Below, piece after piece: positions 6,414 to 7,539 of a stretch of 7,539 bases of DNA. Position 1 is the stretch's first letter, and each line of letters starts with the position of its first letter. Location: assembly GCA_028819955.1 (NCBI GenBank), contig JAPPKP010000380.1, positions 1 through 7,539 on the forward strand, read 5' to 3'. The position numbers and the translations under genes are program-made. The notes beneath the pieces were generated by a model. It worked only from the letters and a program-made list of their open reading frames with translations. It was not told the origin of the DNA and did no database searches. The DNA comes from Rhodospirillaceae bacterium. Its GTDB lineage: Bacteria; Pseudomonadota; Alphaproteobacteria; UBA828.

Positions 6414-6444
6414 CGCTCTCGGCGATGGCTGATCGCCGAGAGCG
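6414..6444. repeat. Perfect 13-bp inverted repeat inside the mobile element
   Basis: CGCTCTCGGCGAT (6414-6426) and ATCGCCGAGAGCG (6432-6444) are exact reverse complements around the 5-base loop GGCTG. The stem is GC-rich and should fold strongly as RNA or single-stranded DNA. No T-tract follows on either strand, so it is not a classical terminator. It lies within the codons of the transposase remnant. Confidence 0.85.
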
Positions 6445-6572
6445 ATGAGATGGAACCACCTGAGATTGCTGTCGAGGAACTTGGTGGCGATGCCGCGCCG
6501 CTTGCGCAGGAAGGCCGCCTGTTGCTACGGGGATTGCTTGGGCAGGCTGGGCAGTACCCGATGGTCAAATTA

Positions 6573-6598
6573 TTGGCCAATCTCCCCAATTCTGGGGA
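6573..6598 (-). repeat. Right terminal inverted repeat
   Basis: This is the reverse complement of the left repeat at 23 of 26 positions. Similarity weakens but does not vanish for about 10 more bases inward (AAATTAGG against ATAATTTGAC on the opposite strand). Confidence 0.88.
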
Positions 6599-6774
6599 AG
6601 ATAATTCCTTTCCGCATTGACTACCATCGCCGTACTGCGGATCGATTTATCTCGTTCGAACAGGTTGTGTGCTGCTTGCTCCCGTGTCGGCCGGACTGCT
6701 GCGTTGGTACAGGCGGGATGCACGACGCGTCGAGGGCGCATTCGGTGGGAAACCGGAACAGTGACGGGGCGGCG
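6599..6774. other. Intergenic region before the FG-GAP gene
   Basis: This stretch of 176 bases has no supported gene. TTGACT at 6617-6622 on the plus strand resembles a -35 box, but no good -10 box stands 16-18 bases further on. An in-frame ATG at 6718 could extend the next gene by 19 codons, but it would precede the signal peptide with an unlikely N-terminus. Confidence 0.4.
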
Positions 6775-7509
6775 ATGCTCGCGGCCCTTCGCATCTGCGC
6801 CTGCGCTTCGGCGGCGATGATTGCCTGTCTCGCCGGCCTCCTGCCGGCAAGCGGGACGGCAGGCGCGAACGATGGCGCGTCCGCGGCCCCCCGCGTCGGA
6901 TTTGTCGATGTGAGCGAAGCGGTCGGCATGAACTACGTTGTAGAGACGGGCGGTGGGGAAGACGGCACAGAGCCGATCGAGGGCAATCTGGAAGACGGCG
7001 GCCTTGCGCTCTCCGACATAGACGGCGACGGCCAGCCCGAGCTCTACGTCGCTCACGGGACAGGCGAAATCGGCCGGCTCTTCAGCTGGAACGGCCACCG
7101 TTTCGAACCGAGGGCCGAAAATGGCGGCATTGCGCCGTCCTTCATGGACCGGGCCGGCTATTTCATCGATCTGGACGACGACGGCGCGGTGGATTTCCTC
7201 TCGATCCACGAAGAGGGAACGCAGGCGTTTCGCAATGACGGCAGCGGGCGGTTCACGGAAATGCCTACCCCGTTCGGAGCCCGAACCGACGGGTCCTTCT
7301 ACTCCATGGCCGCCGCCGACTATGACGGCGACGGCGATCTCGATCCGTTCTTTGCCCACTGGGACCGCTTCTGGAACGACATCCGGCCCCCGGCCGGATA
7401 TCTCTGGCGCAACGACGGCAGGGGGCGCTACGACGATGTCAGCCATCTTGTGCCGGTTCGCCCCGGCACGTTTGGCAGCGTTCCCGGTGAGCGTGCTTGC
7501 GCTCCCTGA
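6775..7509 (+). CDS. Exported FG-GAP/VCBS repeat protein, probably truncated
   Basis: This 244-residue product has an N-terminal hydrophobic signal (about residues 8-24), probably cleaved near ASGTAGA (26-31). Three calcium-binding loops of the DxDxDGxxD type follow: DIDGDGQPE (81-89), DLDDDGAVD (132-140) and DYDGDGDLD (182-190). The spacing and strands (ELYVAHG, FLSIHEEG, PFFAHW, YLWRNDGRGRYDDVS) are those of integrin-like beta-propeller blades in the FG-GAP/VCBS and CRTAC1-like families. Such proteins are usually exported and bind calcium; many are adhesive or of unknown role. Related proteins, as I recall them, run on after PIRPG-TFG with DYSFTPxFADID and reach 500 residues or more. Here the resemblance stops after GTFG (231-234) and ten residues later comes TGA. 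The start was chosen for the signal peptide and for GGGG about ten bases upstream. It is divergent from the cysteine-rich genes. Confidence 0.8.
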   Translation: MLAALRICACASAAMIACLAGLLPASGTAGANDGASAAPRVGFVDVSEAVGMNYVVETGGGEDGTEPIEGNLEDGGLALSDIDGDGQPELYVAHGTGEIGRLFSWNGHRFEPRAENGGIAPSFMDRAGYFIDLDDDGAVDFLSIHEEGTQAFRNDGSGRFTEMPTPFGARTDGSFYSMAAADYDGDGDLDPFFAHWDRFWNDIRPPAGYLWRNDGRGRYDDVSHLVPVRPGTFGSVPGERACAP

Positions 7510-7539
7510 TGGCGCGACGCTCCGGTTATTCGATGGTTT

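Larger units (their letters stand above)
6306..6524 (-). pseudogene. Transposase C-terminal remnant
   Basis: This is a 72-codon open stretch without a start codon, directly after an in-frame TAG at 6527-6525 and ending with TAA at 6308-6306. It reads AAFLRKRRGIATKFL (residues 3-17), then LRWFHLIALGDQPSPRACL, and runs through the left terminal repeat as NFLANLPKLG. The pattern (K/R)-R-G-(I/V)-A-T-K-(Y/F)-L-x(3)-L-x-W is familiar to me from the C-terminal tails of DDE transposases, IS1595-like ones in particular; this is memory, not a search. The catalytic core and N-terminus are missing, so it cannot be active. A protein search would settle the family. Confidence 0.55.
6331..6598. mobile_element. 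268-base inverted-repeat element, probably an internally deleted insertion sequence
   Basis: The element is bounded by 26-base inverted repeats that match at 23 positions. Each repeat begins with its own small palindrome (CCCCAA-GT-TTGGGG on the left, CCCCA-ATTC-TGGGG on the right) and ends with the self-complementary TTGGCCAA. The minus strand carries an open stretch resembling a transposase C-terminus running into the left repeat. On the right side, just inside the repeat, a short frame contains CPAC, possibly a trace of an N-terminal zinc finger. The two fragments are in different frames and are joined abruptly near 6525, which suggests internal deletion and dependence on a full-length relative elsewhere. 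I see no target-site duplication at the ends. The family is not certain; the remnant reminds me of IS1595-like elements. Confidence 0.72.

Noticed and set aside
6617..6645. Promoter with TTGACT as -35 box before the FG-GAP gene
   Set aside because: No recognisable -10 hexamer occurs at the right spacing; one good hexamer in about 180 bases is expected often enough by chance.
6796..6828. Possible lipoprotein signal (MIAC) in the FG-GAP protein
   Set aside because: The residues after the cysteine (LAGLLP) are still in the hydrophobic core, and the lipobox is poor; an ordinary Sec signal fits better.
1..7539. tRNA, rRNA, CRISPR array, integrase attachment site or riboswitch
   Set aside because: I found no direct-repeat array, tRNA-like fold with conserved loops, or known riboswitch core by eye on either strand.

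Overview
The window comes from a GC-rich Gram-negative bacterium, most likely a proteobacterium. A TolC-type outer-membrane factor and a periplasmic adaptor require an outer membrane, and codon use is strongly GC-biased. I cannot name the species from sequence alone.

Layout. (1) Positions 1-4287, minus strand, carry a compact tripartite efflux/export operon. Transcription runs from high to low coordinates: TolC-like outer-membrane factor (483 aa), an unusual periplasmic adaptor with an N-terminal cytoplasmic PAS domain (594 aa), a MacB/LolD-type ABC ATPase (230 aa), and the start of a MacB/FtsX-type permease that leaves the window. The first two genes overlap by ATGA and the others are 6-14 bases apart, so all four are probably one transcript. 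(2) Positions 4476-6306, minus strand, hold a tandem duplication of about 0.9 kb. Each unit carries a 260-295 base leader, a good Shine-Dalgarno and a gene for a Sec-exported protein with 14 conserved cysteines (208 and 213 aa). I recognise no family for them. The junction suggests the upstream copy lost its own stop codon and took a four-residue tail from the neighbouring leader. (3) Positions 6331-6598 form a 268-base element with 26-base terminal inverted repeats (23/26 matching). On the minus strand it holds what looks like the C-terminal remnant of a transposase, so it is probably an internally deleted, non-autonomous insertion sequence. It contains a perfect 13-bp hairpin. (4) Positions 6775-7509, plus strand, encode a Sec-exported FG-GAP/VCBS repeat protein that stops at 244 residues, where related proteins normally continue; it is probably broken.

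How it may fit together. MacB-type pumps with TolC take substrates from the periplasm. At least one small, disulphide-rich, Sec-exported peptide (E. coli heat-stable enterotoxin II) is known to leave by MacAB-TolC. The two cysteine-rich Sec-exported paralogues lie immediately upstream of, and on the same strand as, a MacB-like pump whose adaptor carries a cytoplasmic sensor domain. The combination may be a sensor-gated exporter with its own dedicated substrates. This is inference from context and family knowledge, not shown by the sequence.
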